64,000 bases of DNA from Hyphomonadaceae bacterium. GTDB lineage: Bacteria > Pseudomonadota > Alphaproteobacteria > Caulobacterales > Hyphomonadaceae. The notes beneath the pieces were generated by a model. It was not told the DNA's origin. It made no database searches and saw only the letters and a list, made by a program, of their open reading frames with translations. Location of the stretch: contig JALHLR010000007.1 of the NCBI GenBank assembly GCA_022844475.1, forward strand, positions 34,110 through 98,109, given 5' to 3'. Of this stretch, positions 33,347 through 42,207 are shown piece after piece (positions within the stretch are counted from its first letter, which is position 1; every line of letters starts with the position of its first letter). A program made the position numbers and the translations under genes.

Positions 33347-35554
33347 ATGCAATCTGCCGCCACGCGCGTGATCGACCGCCGTTTCTTCCTCATGGGCAGC
33401 GCCGCTGTCAGCGTGCTCGCAGCCTGCAGCCAGCCAGTGCAGGCAAAGGCGGTCCCCGTACCGCCGGTCGCGAAGAAAGTCCCCACGACCATCACCCAGC
33501 TCGGCCGGACGCGCGAGGATGAGTACCAGTGGATCAAGGATGATCGCTGGCAGGAAGTGCTGAAGGACCCGTCGATCCTCAAGAAGGATGTGCACGATTA
33601 TCTGACGGCGGAGAACGCCTATCACGACGCGATGATGGAGAGCGCCGGGCCGCTGCGGGACAAGCTGTTCGAGGAGATGAAGGGCCGCATCAAGCAGGAC
33701 GATTCCAGCGTTCCGGCGCCCGATGGTCCCTGGGCCTATTTCCATCGCTACGTGGCCGGCCAGTCCCATCCGGTCTACGCCCGCACGCCGCGCGCGGGCG
33801 GGGCGGAGGAGATCCTGCTCGACGCCAACCCGCTCGCCGAAGGCAAGGCCTTCTTCGAGATCGGCTTCGCCAGTCACTCGCCAGACCACAGGCTGTTCGC
33901 CTACGCCGCCGACGTCCAGGGCTCGGAAGTCTACACAATCTACATCAAGGACCTCGGCACCGGCGAGGTGTTGCCGAGCCCGATCACGGACGGCTATGGC
34001 GGCTTCACCTTCTCGCCCGACAGTGCCTACCTCTTCTGGGTCTGGCGCGAGCAGAACGGTCGTCCGGCGAAAATCTTCCGCCGCCCCGTGCGCGGCGCCG
34101 CGGCCGACGACGTGATGGTCTACGAGGAAAAGGACATCGGCAAATTCCTCGATGTCGGCGTCAGCGAATCCGGCGCCTTCATCATGATCTATGCCGGGGA
34201 CGGGGAGACCAGCGAGTTCCACACCATACCGGCAAGCGCGCCCACGTCCGCGCCAACGCTGTTCGCCGAACGCAAGACGGGTGAGCTGTACACGCCCGTC
34301 CATTTCGACGGGCGCTGGTATATCGTCACCAATGCCGATGGCGCGGTCGACATGAAGATCATGACCGCCCCGCTCACCAGCACCGCCCGCACCGCGTGGA
34401 AGGACTTCTCCCCGCACCAGCCAGGCCGCTATATCGAGGGCCTGCAGGCCTTCGCGAACCATCTCGTCCGCCTCGAACGGGCCAACGCCTTGCCGCGCAT
34501 CGTCATCCGCGATCGCGCCACCGGCGCAGAGAAGACGATCGAACAGACCGAAGCCGCTTTCGCTCTTGGCGCAATCCGCAGCTACGAGTTCGACACGGCC
34601 ACCCTGCGCTACACCTACGAGTCGCCCACCACACCGACGCAGACCATCGACTACAACATGGTGACCGGCGCCTCCGTCGTGGTGAAGACCCAGGAAGTGC
34701 CCTCGGGCCACGATCCGGCGAAGTACATGGTCGAACGCTTTTCCGCGAAGGCCGCCGATGGCGCCGAAGTCCCTGTCACTGTGCTCCGCCTTGCCGACGC
34801 CAAGCTCGACGGCACAGCGCCTGTCCTGCTTTACGGCTACGGTTCCTATGGATCGATCTCGGAATCGACTTTCGACGTCGGCCAGCTGTCGCTTGTCGAT
34901 CGCGGCTGGATCTGGGCGACAGCGCACGTCCGCGGCGGCGCAGAGCGTGGCTGGGACTGGTTCGCGCAGGGCCGCAAGGACAAGAAGAAGAACTCCTTCT
35001 CCGACTTCATCACCGTCGCCGAAGACCTCGTCGCGAAGAAATACACCTCGAACGGCAAGCTCGTTGGCCTCGGCCGCTCAGCCGGCGGCCTGTTGGTGGG
35101 CGGCGTCATCATTACATCCCCCGATGGCCTGTTTGGAGGCTATGTCGCCGGTGTGCCGTTCGTCGACGTGATCAACACGATGAGCGACACCGACCTGCCG
35201 CTCACGCCGACCGAATGGCCCGAATGGGGCAACCCGCTCACCGACGTCGCCGCCTACGATTACATGATGAGCTACAGCCCGTACGACAATCTCGCCAACA
35301 AGCCCTATCCGCCTATCCTGTGCACCGGCGGTCTCTCCGATCCGCGCGTCACCTACTGGGAGCCTGCAAAATTCGTCGCCCGCATCCGTGATCGCGCGCC
35401 GAAAGCTGGTCCCTACCTTCTCAGCATCAACATGACCGCCGGCCATTCCGGTGGCGGTGGCCGCTTCGACCGCCTCAAGGACGACGCGCGCGACTTCGCC
35501 TTCGCCATGAAGGCGCTCGGGATGGAAGAAGCAGGCGGCGCCTTCCCCGTCTGA
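33347..35554 (+). CDS. Exported oligopeptidase B-like S9A serine peptidase
   Basis: This 735-residue protein has a seven-bladed propeller and a C-terminal alpha/beta-hydrolase domain. The triad is Ser578 in GRSAGG, Asp665 in GLSDPRV and His700 in TAGHSGGGGR. GRSAGG with the EWGNP block marks the oligopeptidase B branch, which cuts small peptides after Arg or Lys. The N terminus is unusual for this branch. It has RRFFLMGSAAVSVLAAC, which reads as an RR-containing export signal with a lipobox, so the enzyme is probably a periplasmic or membrane-anchored lipoprotein. Confidence 0.88.
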   Translation: MQSAATRVIDRRFFLMGSAAVSVLAACSQPVQAKAVPVPPVAKKVPTTITQLGRTREDEYQWIKDDRWQEVLKDPSILKKDVHDYLTAENAYHDAMMESAGPLRDKLFEEMKGRIKQDDSSVPAPDGPWAYFHRYVAGQSHPVYARTPRAGGAEEILLDANPLAEGKAFFEIGFASHSPDHRLFAYAADVQGSEVYTIYIKDLGTGEVLPSPITDGYGGFTFSPDSAYLFWVWREQNGRPAKIFRRPVRGAAADDVMVYEEKDIGKFLDVGVSESGAFIMIYAGDGETSEFHTIPASAPTSAPTLFAERKTGELYTPVHFDGRWYIVTNADGAVDMKIMTAPLTSTARTAWKDFSPHQPGRYIEGLQAFANHLVRLERANALPRIVIRDRATGAEKTIEQTEAAFALGAIRSYEFDTATLRYTYESPTTPTQTIDYNMVTGASVVVKTQEVPSGHDPAKYMVERFSAKAADGAEVPVTVLRLADAKLDGTAPVLLYGYGSYGSISESTFDVGQLSLVDRGWIWATAHVRGGAERGWDWFAQGRKDKKKNSFSDFITVAEDLVAKKYTSNGKLVGLGRSAGGLLVGGVIITSPDGLFGGYVAGVPFVDVINTMSDTDLPLTPTEWPEWGNPLTDVAAYDYMMSYSPYDNLANKPYPPILCTGGLSDPRVTYWEPAKFVARIRDRAPKAGPYLLSINMTAGHSGGGGRFDRLKDDARDFAFAMKALGMEEAGGAFPV

Positions 35555-35966
35555 TCGCGCAACCCGGCGCCTTCATCGTCGTGATGGACGCAAGCGCGTC
35601 CGCGACCCCCGCGGACAGGTGGGGGTCCACCCTCGACACATGCCGACCCACAGCCAGAACCTGCCGGTTCCGGAGACCCCAACCACGCGGGGCGCCCCGC
35701 GTCCCCCGGCCCTCCATCGTTCTTGAGACCCCGAGAGACAGCGTCGCGGATGGCCATCGACAGTCCGAACGGAAGCGCGTGCCAGCTGGGTCCGAACGCC
35801 AATTCTCGCCGCCCTTCGAATGCGCGGCAGCACCGCTGAAAAATCTCGCCACATGCAGGCGAAATCCACCAAACGCGTGGCGAATAAAACTGCGTCGGTG
35901 CAGTGGTGCTTAACGCGAAACCTAGAAAAATGTATAAAATCAGAGATCGTCGTGATTAACGAAAGC
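35555..35966. other. Upstream region of the sigma-54 micro-protein operon
   Basis: This 400-base gap turns AT-rich from about 35870 on, unlike its surroundings. Two GGTGC blocks at 35897 and 35904 (CGGTGCAGTGGTGCTTA) might be activator half sites. Sigma-54 promoters need a remote enhancer, so activator binding sites are expected here. The open frames in the stretch are Arg-rich shadows without ribosome sites. Confidence 0.45.
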
Positions 35967-35983
35967 TGGCACGGGGGTTGCAA
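35967..35983 (+). promoter_or_regulatory. Sigma-54 (RpoN) -24/-12 promoter
   Basis: TGGCACGGGGGTTGCAA matches the RpoN consensus TGGCACG-N4-TTGC[A/T] at every defined position, with the correct GG-to-GC spacing. Transcription should start about position 35993, giving a leader of about 57 bases before ATG 36050. It points at the two micro-protein genes. Confidence 0.88.
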
Positions 35984-36049
35984 TCAAGTCTTCAACGGCG
36001 AGGCCAACAAAGAGTGGCGCAGCCGAAAAACAAGAAACGGAGACAGAAA

Positions 36050-36166
36050 ATGAACGGTCTGATCAAACAAACGAAGCTCGACGCCATCAACCAGCTCGGC
36101 TCCCTCGCCATCGCCTTCTTCAGCGCCACCGCCGTCCTCTACATGTTCGTCGGCATGGTCGCCTAG
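36050..36166 (+). CDS. 38-residue membrane micro-protein, copy 1
   Basis: The frame starts at ATG 36050 after CGGAGACAGAAA. The protein has a short polar N terminus (MNGLIKQTKLDAINQ) and one membrane segment from about residue 16 on (LGSLAIAFFSATAVLY). It aligns to copy 2 at 17 of the first 31 residues, sharing M-x-G-L-x-K, L-G-S and I-A-F-F-S-x-x-A-V-L-Y. It is the first gene after the sigma-54 promoter. I do not recognise the family. A role as a small regulator or subunit of a membrane complex is conceivable but unsupported. Confidence 0.72.
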   Translation: MNGLIKQTKLDAINQLGSLAIAFFSATAVLYMFVGMVA

Positions 36167-36252
36167 GCGACCTGCCTCCCCAAATCCTTCCCGCGGCAAG
36201 GCCCGACAGACGGCTCACCCGCGGATCCCGGACCCAGAAAAAGAGAAAAACA

Positions 36253-36384
36253 ATGTACGGTCTGACCAAACCCTCAAGCCTCGAAAACCTCCACTTCCTG
36301 GGTTCCTTCACCATCGCCTTCTTCAGTGTTGCGGCTGTGCTTTACGTGATGGCGACGGTCATCGTCAGCGGCGGGGTTGCCTGA
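36253..36384 (+). CDS. 43-residue membrane micro-protein, copy 2
   Basis: The frame starts at ATG 36253 after AGAAAAAGAGAAAA, a weak purine-rich ribosome site. The sequence begins MYGLTKPSSLENLHF and continues with one membrane segment (LGSFTIAFFSVAAVLY) and a short Val/Gly-rich tail. The paralogy to copy 1 at 36050 covers the whole N terminus and membrane segment, so both probably derive from a tandem duplication. An 86-base spacer separates them. A strong terminator follows 30 bases after the stop, which closes a two-gene operon. Confidence 0.7.
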   Translation: MYGLTKPSSLENLHFLGSFTIAFFSVAAVLYVMATVIVSGGVA

Positions 36385-36413
36385 ACCTTCCCTGCGGCCT
36401 GACAAGGCCAGCC

Positions 36414-36457
36414 AAAAAACCGGCCAGCCGCTCCCCCGGCTGGCCGGTTTCATTTTT
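36414..36457. terminator. Terminator closing the micro-protein operon
   Basis: AAACCGGCCAGCCG (36417-36430) and CGGCTGGCCGGTTT (36437-36450) form a perfect 14-bp stem with a 6-base loop, followed on the plus strand by CATTTTTC. On the minus strand it is followed by TTTTT-like sequence (plus-strand A's at 36414-36419), so it also serves the convergent kinase gene. Confidence 0.9.
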
Positions 36458-37002
36458 CAGGACGCGGCGAGAAGCTCATCCACCGCCGCGATTGCCGAGA
36501 CCAGGCGCTGCTCCGGCTCCCCGGCGATCCGCGTGAAGCGCACCTTGCGTTTCACCAGCTCGGCCTCGCAGGCGCGCTGGAACTTCCTGCGGTCTGCCGG
36601 GTCGCCGAAATACCGCACGCCGTCCCGCACCCACGGAAGGTCGATGTCGCAGAGCAGGTAGAGGTCGGGATAGTCGCTGAAGCGGTCGAACCATTTGTCA
36701 CGCCCGCCCGCCAGCGTATCCGACCAGACGCCGGTGATAACCGGATCGGTATCCTCGAACAGCACACGATGGGCTTCGCGCTCAGCCTTGCGTCTCAGCT
36801 TCAGATGCCCCCTGGCGATCCTCAGCATGTCCTCCTTCGAGCAGGCGTCCTGGCCATGAATCTCGGTATAGGTGCGCCCATACTCAGGTGCGACCACGGT
36901 GCCGAAATGCCGGGCCAGCAGGTTTGCCAGCGTCGTCTTTCCGGTCGATTCCGCACCGAACAGCGTCACGCGCCGCAGCTTGCCCGTCTTCGCCGCACTC
37001 AT
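36457..37002 (-). CDS. NadR-type nicotinamide riboside kinase-like ATPase
   Basis: This 181-residue P-loop protein has Walker A FGAESTGKTTL near residues 15-25, then APEYGRTYTE and DTDPVITGVWSDTL. This is the pattern of the kinase domain of NadR, which phosphorylates nicotinamide riboside to NMN. The adenylyltransferase and repressor domains of full NadR are absent. Its ATG follows directly on the stop of pnuC (no gap), and the pair makes a transport-plus-phosphorylation salvage route to NAD. Confidence 0.85.
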   Translation of the reverse strand: MSAAKTGKLRRVTLFGAESTGKTTLANLLARHFGTVVAPEYGRTYTEIHGQDACSKEDMLRIARGHLKLRRKAEREAHRVLFEDTDPVITGVWSDTLAGGRDKWFDRFSDYPDLYLLCDIDLPWVRDGVRYFGDPADRRKFQRACEAELVKRKVRFTRIAGEPEQRLVSAIAAVDELLAAS

Positions 37003-37596
37003 TCAGCCTTGTCCCTCGGCCTGCTTGCTGGCGCCCGCCCGTCCCCGCATTTCCCGCCGCCACTCCCACCATCCCCAGAAAGCGTTGACGAAAAAGAACG
37101 CGTAGAGCGCCGCATAAAGCCAGAGCTGCTGGCTTCCATAGACGAAGACCGAAACTGCATTGATCACGACCCAGACGGGCCAGTTTTCGATCCGCTTGAG
37201 GCTTAGCAGCAGCTGCGCCACCACGCTCAGCGCCAGGATCGCCGCATCAGGCAGCGCCATCCTCGCGTCGGTCAGGCCCTCCAGCCCCCATGCGCCCAGC
37301 GCGGCAGCCGCCAGTGCGATCCCGCAGGCGCCGAGAACGACGGCCACCGGCGTCGACCGGATCGGCGGAGCACGGCTCTGGTCGCCCCGGAGCCAGTACC
37401 ACCAGCCATAGGCCAGCGCCGCAATGAAGATCGGCTGCAGGACGGCGCTTGAATACAGCTCCGCCCGCCAGAACACGAAAAAGCCCAGCGTCACGCCGGC
37501 AAGGCCTGTCGGAAACTGCCAGAGGCTTCGTTTCACGGACAGGATCACCGACAACAGCGTGAACGCCGTCGCCGCAATCTCCAGCGGATCGGTCAT
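37003..37596 (-). CDS. pnuC: Nicotinamide riboside transporter PnuC
   Basis: This 197-residue integral membrane protein has about seven segments and the PnuC pattern: WQFPTGLAGVTLGFFVFW, then AYGWWYWLRG, then RIENWPVWVVINAVSVFVYG and FWGWWEWRR. PnuC moves vitamin B3 ribosides by facilitated diffusion driven by intracellular phosphorylation, which the following kinase gene would supply. GGGAC precedes ATG 37596. It is divergent from glnD. Confidence 0.9.
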   Translation of the reverse strand: MTDPLEIAATAFTLLSVILSVKRSLWQFPTGLAGVTLGFFVFWRAELYSSAVLQPIFIAALAYGWWYWLRGDQSRAPPIRSTPVAVVLGACGIALAAAALGAWGLEGLTDARMALPDAAILALSVVAQLLLSLKRIENWPVWVVINAVSVFVYGSQQLWLYAALYAFFFVNAFWGWWEWRREMRGRAGASKQAEGQG

Positions 37597-37737
37597 GAAA
37601 GGTCCCAGCTCTCCCCGACAGGAACCTGCCGCGCCCAGACCCGGCCTGCAATGGCGGGCGACAAAGCATCTTTCCCCTGCCAAGTGTTGCCGCCAGCCAA
37701 CTGTTGCAATTGCCCAAACGGGGCTAGAGATCGCCGC

Positions 37738-40584
37738 ATGAACGACGCCTTGCCGGCTTCCGACATTCCGAGGGTCAGGACCGGGCCGGTAAAGCCCGGC
37801 CCGTGGCGGATTGCGGACATCGTCGATGGCCGCAAGCTGCGCATTCAGCTGACCGCCGCCGCCCTCGACAACGGATCGGATCCGATTGCCCAGCGCAAGC
37901 GCGCGCTCGACCTGATCCACGCCGCCCTGTTCCGCGGCCGCATGATCGCACAGGACCGGCTGGAAGAGGGGGCCGACGGCCTCGACACCGCTGGTCTGAT
38001 GTCCGCCGTCATGGATGAAGCCCTCTCGGCGCTCTACGACTTCACCGTCGTCCACATCTTCCGCGCCCACAACCCGACGGAGGCCGAACGCATGGCCGTG
38101 CTCGCCGTCGGCGGCTACGGGCGCAACGTGCTGGCGCCGTCGTCCGACGTCGACCTGCTGTTCGTGCGCAACCACAAGCAGACGGCGTGGGCCGAGAGCG
38201 TCATCGAATACATGCTGTATGCCCTGTGGGACATGGGGCTGAAGGTCGGCCATGCCTTCCGCACCATCGAGGAGTGCGTGAAGCTGTCGAAGGAAGACGT
38301 GACCATCCGCACGGCCATCCTCGACAAGCGTTTCCTGTTCGGCGACCGCAGCGTCTTCGAGAGGCTCAATGAGCGGTTCCAGAAGGACGTGATCGCGGGC
38401 CGCGGCGCGGAGTTTGTCGCCGCCAAGCTGCAGGAGCGCGCCGACCGCCATGCACGCGAAGGCGATTCACGCTATCGCGTGGAACCCAATGTGAAGGACG
38501 GCAAGGGCGGGCTGCGTGACTTGCAGACGCTGTTCTGGCTCGCCAAATACATCCACGGCGGATCGAGCCTGCAGGAAGTGCTCGACAACGCCGCCTTCTC
38601 GCCCGCAGACAAGGCAATCTTCATGCGCGAGGCGCGGTTTCTCTGGACCGTGCGCTGCCATCTGCATTTTCTCACGGGCCGACCGGAAGAGCGTCTCTCG
38701 TTCGACCTGCAGCCGGAGATGGCGCGGCGCCTCGGCTATACTGAACGCAACAACGCAACCGCCGTCGAACGCTTCATGAAGCGCTACTTCCTCGCAGCCA
38801 AGGAAGTCGGCGCACTCACCCGTATCCTCTGCTCCAAGCTGGAGGTCGAAGAGAAGAAGCGGCCCGCCGGTCTGATGTGGATGAAGGCGCAGGCCTCGGC
38901 CAAGCCGATGAAGGAAGAAGGCTTCGCCATGGATGGCGGACGCCTCACCATCACAAACGCCGATATGTTTTCCGCCGACACACGCAAGCTGATGCGCCTG
39001 TTCTGGCTCGCGAACGAGCGCCAGGTCGAGATTCATCCCGACGCGATGACGGCAGCCCGCCGTTCGCTCTGGGCCGTCACGCGACAGGCGCGCAATGACG
39101 ATGAATCGCGCGCCATGTTCCTCGACATCATCGCCGGCAGGAACCATCCCGGCCGCGTTCTGCCGCTGATGAACGAGACGGGCGTGCTCGGCCGCTTCCT
39201 GCCTGAGTTCGGTCGCATCGTCGGCCAGACCCAGTTCAACATGTATCACCACTTCACCGTGGACGAGCACACGCTGATGGCCGTCGTCACCATCCATGAC
39301 ATCGAGCGCGGACTGGAGAAGGAACAGCATCCGCTCTCAACCGAGATCTTCCCGAAGATCCTCAACCGCCGCGCGCTCTATCTCGCCATGCTCCTGCACG
39401 ACACGGGGAAGGGGAAAGGCGACCAGCAGATCGAGGGCGCCAAGCAGGCGCGCTCGGCTGCGCTCCGCCTTGGCCTGCCGGAAGACGAGGCGGAGCTCAT
39501 TGCCTGGCTGGTCGGCAACCATCTCGAAATGAGCGACACGGCCCAGCGTCGCGACATCTCCGACCCGCAGACCATTTCGCGCTTCGCGGAAAAGGTCGGA
39601 AATCTCGAACGCCTGCGCCTTCTGCTGATCCTGACCGTGGCCGACATTCGCGCTGTCGGCCCGGGCGTGTGGAATGGCTGGAAGGGACAGTTGCTGCGCG
39701 ACCTCTACTTCTCGACCGAAGCCGCCCTGCGCGGCGGCCGCACCGACGAGCAGAGCGTTCGCGCACAACTGGCAGAGCGTGCGGAGCAGGCGCGCCGCGT
39801 TCTCTCCGATCGTATCGGCCCGACGCCGCAGCTGGCCGCCGTGGAAGGCGCCTACTGGATCAGCTTCACGCCTGAGGCGCAGGCGCGCCATCTCGATGTG
39901 CTGGCCAAAGGCGCCGGCGAGCCTGTCATTGTTTCGGCGTGGGTGGACAAGGGCCGGTCGGCGACCGAGCTTCTGGTCTCCGCGCCCGACAGGCCCGGGC
40001 TCTTCGCCGATCTCTGCGCCACGCTCAGCGCATCCGGCGCCAACATCGTTGCAGCTCACCTTTACGACGCAGGCGAAGGCCGCGTGCTCGACGTGTTCGA
40101 CATCCAGGATCTGCGCGGACTGCCGATGGGCGCGGATCATCCAAACGCCCTCGACAGGCTCATCGCCGATCTCAGGCTGGCTGCCGCCGGCGGGGATGGC
40201 GTCAAGCGGCCGGGCCGCGCGCCCGCGCCTACGCGGCGCCATGCCGCCTTCATCATCTCGCCGCTGGTGCGAATCGATCGCCAGGCCTCGGCCGACCACA
40301 CCGTGATCGAGGTCTCCGGCCGCGACCGGGTGGGCCTGCTCTACGAGATCGCGCGGCAGCTTGCAGATTCCAGCATCTCGATCCGTTCCGCCCATGTCGG
40401 CGCCTACGGAGAACGGGTGCACGACGTCTTCTATGTCGAGATGCTCAAGGGCGGTCCAATGCCCGAAGAGCTTGACGCGCCGCTGACAGAGCGCCTTGTC
40501 GAGGTGCTGCGCTCCCAGTCCCCGAATGCGCCGCGCATTCCCGCTCACACGCTGGCGCGCGCGCCCGCTTCCTTCAACCGCTAG
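37738..40584 (+). CDS. glnD: PII uridylyltransferase / uridylyl-removing enzyme GlnD
   Basis: This 948-residue nitrogen sensor adds and removes UMP on PII proteins according to glutamine. It has the nucleotidyltransferase box GGYGRNVLAPSSDVDLL near residue 125, the HD domain with LLHDTGKGKGDQQ near residue 552, and two C-terminal ACT domains (SAPDRPGLFADLCATLSA and SGRDRVGLLYEIARQLAD). All catalytic motifs are intact. The start is ATG 37738, and the longer frame from 37651 reads Cys-rich noise. murJ follows 18 bases after the stop. Confidence 0.95.
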   Translation: MNDALPASDIPRVRTGPVKPGPWRIADIVDGRKLRIQLTAAALDNGSDPIAQRKRALDLIHAALFRGRMIAQDRLEEGADGLDTAGLMSAVMDEALSALYDFTVVHIFRAHNPTEAERMAVLAVGGYGRNVLAPSSDVDLLFVRNHKQTAWAESVIEYMLYALWDMGLKVGHAFRTIEECVKLSKEDVTIRTAILDKRFLFGDRSVFERLNERFQKDVIAGRGAEFVAAKLQERADRHAREGDSRYRVEPNVKDGKGGLRDLQTLFWLAKYIHGGSSLQEVLDNAAFSPADKAIFMREARFLWTVRCHLHFLTGRPEERLSFDLQPEMARRLGYTERNNATAVERFMKRYFLAAKEVGALTRILCSKLEVEEKKRPAGLMWMKAQASAKPMKEEGFAMDGGRLTITNADMFSADTRKLMRLFWLANERQVEIHPDAMTAARRSLWAVTRQARNDDESRAMFLDIIAGRNHPGRVLPLMNETGVLGRFLPEFGRIVGQTQFNMYHHFTVDEHTLMAVVTIHDIERGLEKEQHPLSTEIFPKILNRRALYLAMLLHDTGKGKGDQQIEGAKQARSAALRLGLPEDEAELIAWLVGNHLEMSDTAQRRDISDPQTISRFAEKVGNLERLRLLLILTVADIRAVGPGVWNGWKGQLLRDLYFSTEAALRGGRTDEQSVRAQLAERAEQARRVLSDRIGPTPQLAAVEGAYWISFTPEAQARHLDVLAKGAGEPVIVSAWVDKGRSATELLVSAPDRPGLFADLCATLSASGANIVAAHLYDAGEGRVLDVFDIQDLRGLPMGADHPNALDRLIADLRLAAAGGDGVKRPGRAPAPTRRHAAFIISPLVRIDRQASADHTVIEVSGRDRVGLLYEIARQLADSSISIRSAHVGAYGERVHDVFYVEMLKGGPMPEELDAPLTERLVEVLRSQSPNAPRIPAHTLARAPASFNR

Positions 40585-40601
40585 ACCCGGACACATCCCG
40601 C

Positions 40602-42194
40602 ATGTCTCTTGCGCGCAACGTGTTCGTGCAGACCTTTTTCACGCTTGGCAGCCGTGTGCTGGGCTTTGCGCGCGACCTTGCCCTGAATGCGCGCTTCGGT
40701 GGGCAGGGGCCGCTGATGGATGCCTGGGCCACCGCCCAGATGCTTCCCAACCTGTTCCGCCGCCTGTTTGCCGAAGGCGCCTTCGCCCAGGGGTTCGTTC
40801 CCGTCTTCGCCGCCGCCCGGGCGCAGGAGGGCGAGGTCGCCGCCGATCGCATGGCGTCCCAGGCGATGGCTTTCATCATGACGGTCGTTGCCCTGGTCAC
40901 CATCGCGATCGAGGTCGGGATGCCGTGGATCATGCCATTCCTGCTGTCTGCCTATGTCGATGATCCCGCGACCCTGGCGACCGCGACGCTGATGGCGCAA
41001 CTCGCCATGCCCTACCTTGTGTTCATGACGCTGGCCGCACTTCTGTCGGGCGTGCTCAACACGCTCGGCCGTTTCGCGCTCACCGCTGCAGCCCCCATCC
41101 TGCTCAATATCTGCACCATCATCCCGCTGCTGGTCGCCCCGACAGACCAGAAGGCGGCAGAGTGGGCCGCGATCGCCGTCACGGTGTCAGGGGTCCTGCA
41201 ATGCGCGCTGCTCTGGTGGGGCGCGCGAAAGCTTGGCGTCGATCTCCGTGTCGGCCTGCCTGTGCTGGGCAAAGGCGTGAGGCGCATGCTGGCAATCGCC
41301 GTGCCGGGCGCCATCGCCGGCGGCGCATTGCAGGTGTCCTCGCTGGTCACGCAGGCGCTGTCGGGGTCGGACGAGGGCGCGCGCAGCGTGCTCTACAATT
41401 CCGACCGCCTCTACCAGCTGCCGCTCGGTCTTATCGGTGTGGCTGTGGGCCTCGCCCTCGTGCCCCGCCTGTCGCGGCATTTCGCCGAGAACGACCAGGC
41501 CGGCGCCGCGCGCACCATGGACGATGGCATCGGGCTCTCGATGGCGTTCACGCTGCCCGCCGCGGTCGCGCTTCTGATCATGCCGTTTTTCATCATTGAT
41601 GCGACCGTCACACGCGGCGCCTTCACCGCAGCGGACGCCGAGCGCACGGCCGAAGTCCTCCGCCAGTTCGCGTGGGGCGTTCCCGCCTTCGTGCTGGCCA
41701 AGGTATTCACCCCGCCATTCTTCGCGCGGCAGAAATCCAAGCGGCCAATGCAGTTCTCGCTGATCTCGGTCGCCATTACCGTCGTCGTCGGTGCGGCACT
41801 CTGGTACTGGCTGCCGACGCAGGGCATCGACGGCACGATCGGCCTCGGCATCGCCACGTCGTTTGGCGCATGGGTCAACGTCTTCCTGCTGGCCGGGGCG
41901 CTGGCGCGGGAAGGGGCCTACACGATGGGCGCTGCCGTCTGGAAGCGCATGGTCCGCCTGATGATGGCCAGTGTCCTGATGGGCGTCTTCGCGGGCGTCT
42001 GCGCCTGGCAGTACCCGCTCCTGTCGGAGCTGCTGTGGAAGAAGGAAGTCGCCGTACTCGTGGTGATCATCGTCGGCGTCGTGATTTACGGCATCGCGGC
42101 CTTCGCGCTGCGCGCCGTCACCTTGTCCGAGATCAAGGGCGCCCTGCGCCGCGAGAAGGGCGTCGCCGGGGTTCCGTCTGGCGGCGAGGGCTGA
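40602..42194 (+). CDS. murJ: Lipid II flippase MurJ (MviN)
   Basis: This 530-residue protein has 14 membrane segments of the MOP exporter type. The N terminus [25 protein letters not shown] has the conserved Arg residues, and the block [23 protein letters not shown] is the family signature. MurJ flips lipid II to the periplasmic side for peptidoglycan synthesis. Being downstream of glnD is the normal alphaproteobacterial order (glnD-murJ-trpS). Confidence 0.95.
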   Translation: MSLARNVFVQTFFTLGSRVLGFARDLALNARFGGQGPLMDAWATAQMLPNLFRRLFAEGAFAQGFVPVFAAARAQEGEVAADRMASQAMAFIMTVVALVTIAIEVGMPWIMPFLLSAYVDDPATLATATLMAQLAMPYLVFMTLAALLSGVLNTLGRFALTAAAPILLNICTIIPLLVAPTDQKAAEWAAIAVTVSGVLQCALLWWGARKLGVDLRVGLPVLGKGVRRMLAIAVPGAIAGGALQVSSLVTQALSGSDEGARSVLYNSDRLYQLPLGLIGVAVGLALVPRLSRHFAENDQAGAARTMDDGIGLSMAFTLPAAVALLIMPFFIIDATVTRGAFTAADAERTAEVLRQFAWGVPAFVLAKVFTPPFFARQKSKRPMQFSLISVAITVVVGAALWYWLPTQGIDGTIGLGIATSFGAWVNVFLLAGALAREGAYTMGAAVWKRMVRLMMASVLMGVFAGVCAWQYPLLSELLWKKEVAVLVVIIVGVVIYGIAAFALRAVTLSEIKGALRREKGVAGVPSGGEG

Positions 42195-42207
42195 TAAGTC
42201 CGCGCGC

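Noticed and set aside
35820..36053. Open frame of 77 codons across the sigma-54 promoter
   Set aside because: It has no ribosome site, odd composition, and covers a perfect promoter element. The AT-rich stretch explains the lack of stops.
37003..38451. 482-codon minus-strand frame through pnuC
   Set aside because: Only the part from 37596 downwards is PnuC. The upstream codons are antisense to glnD.
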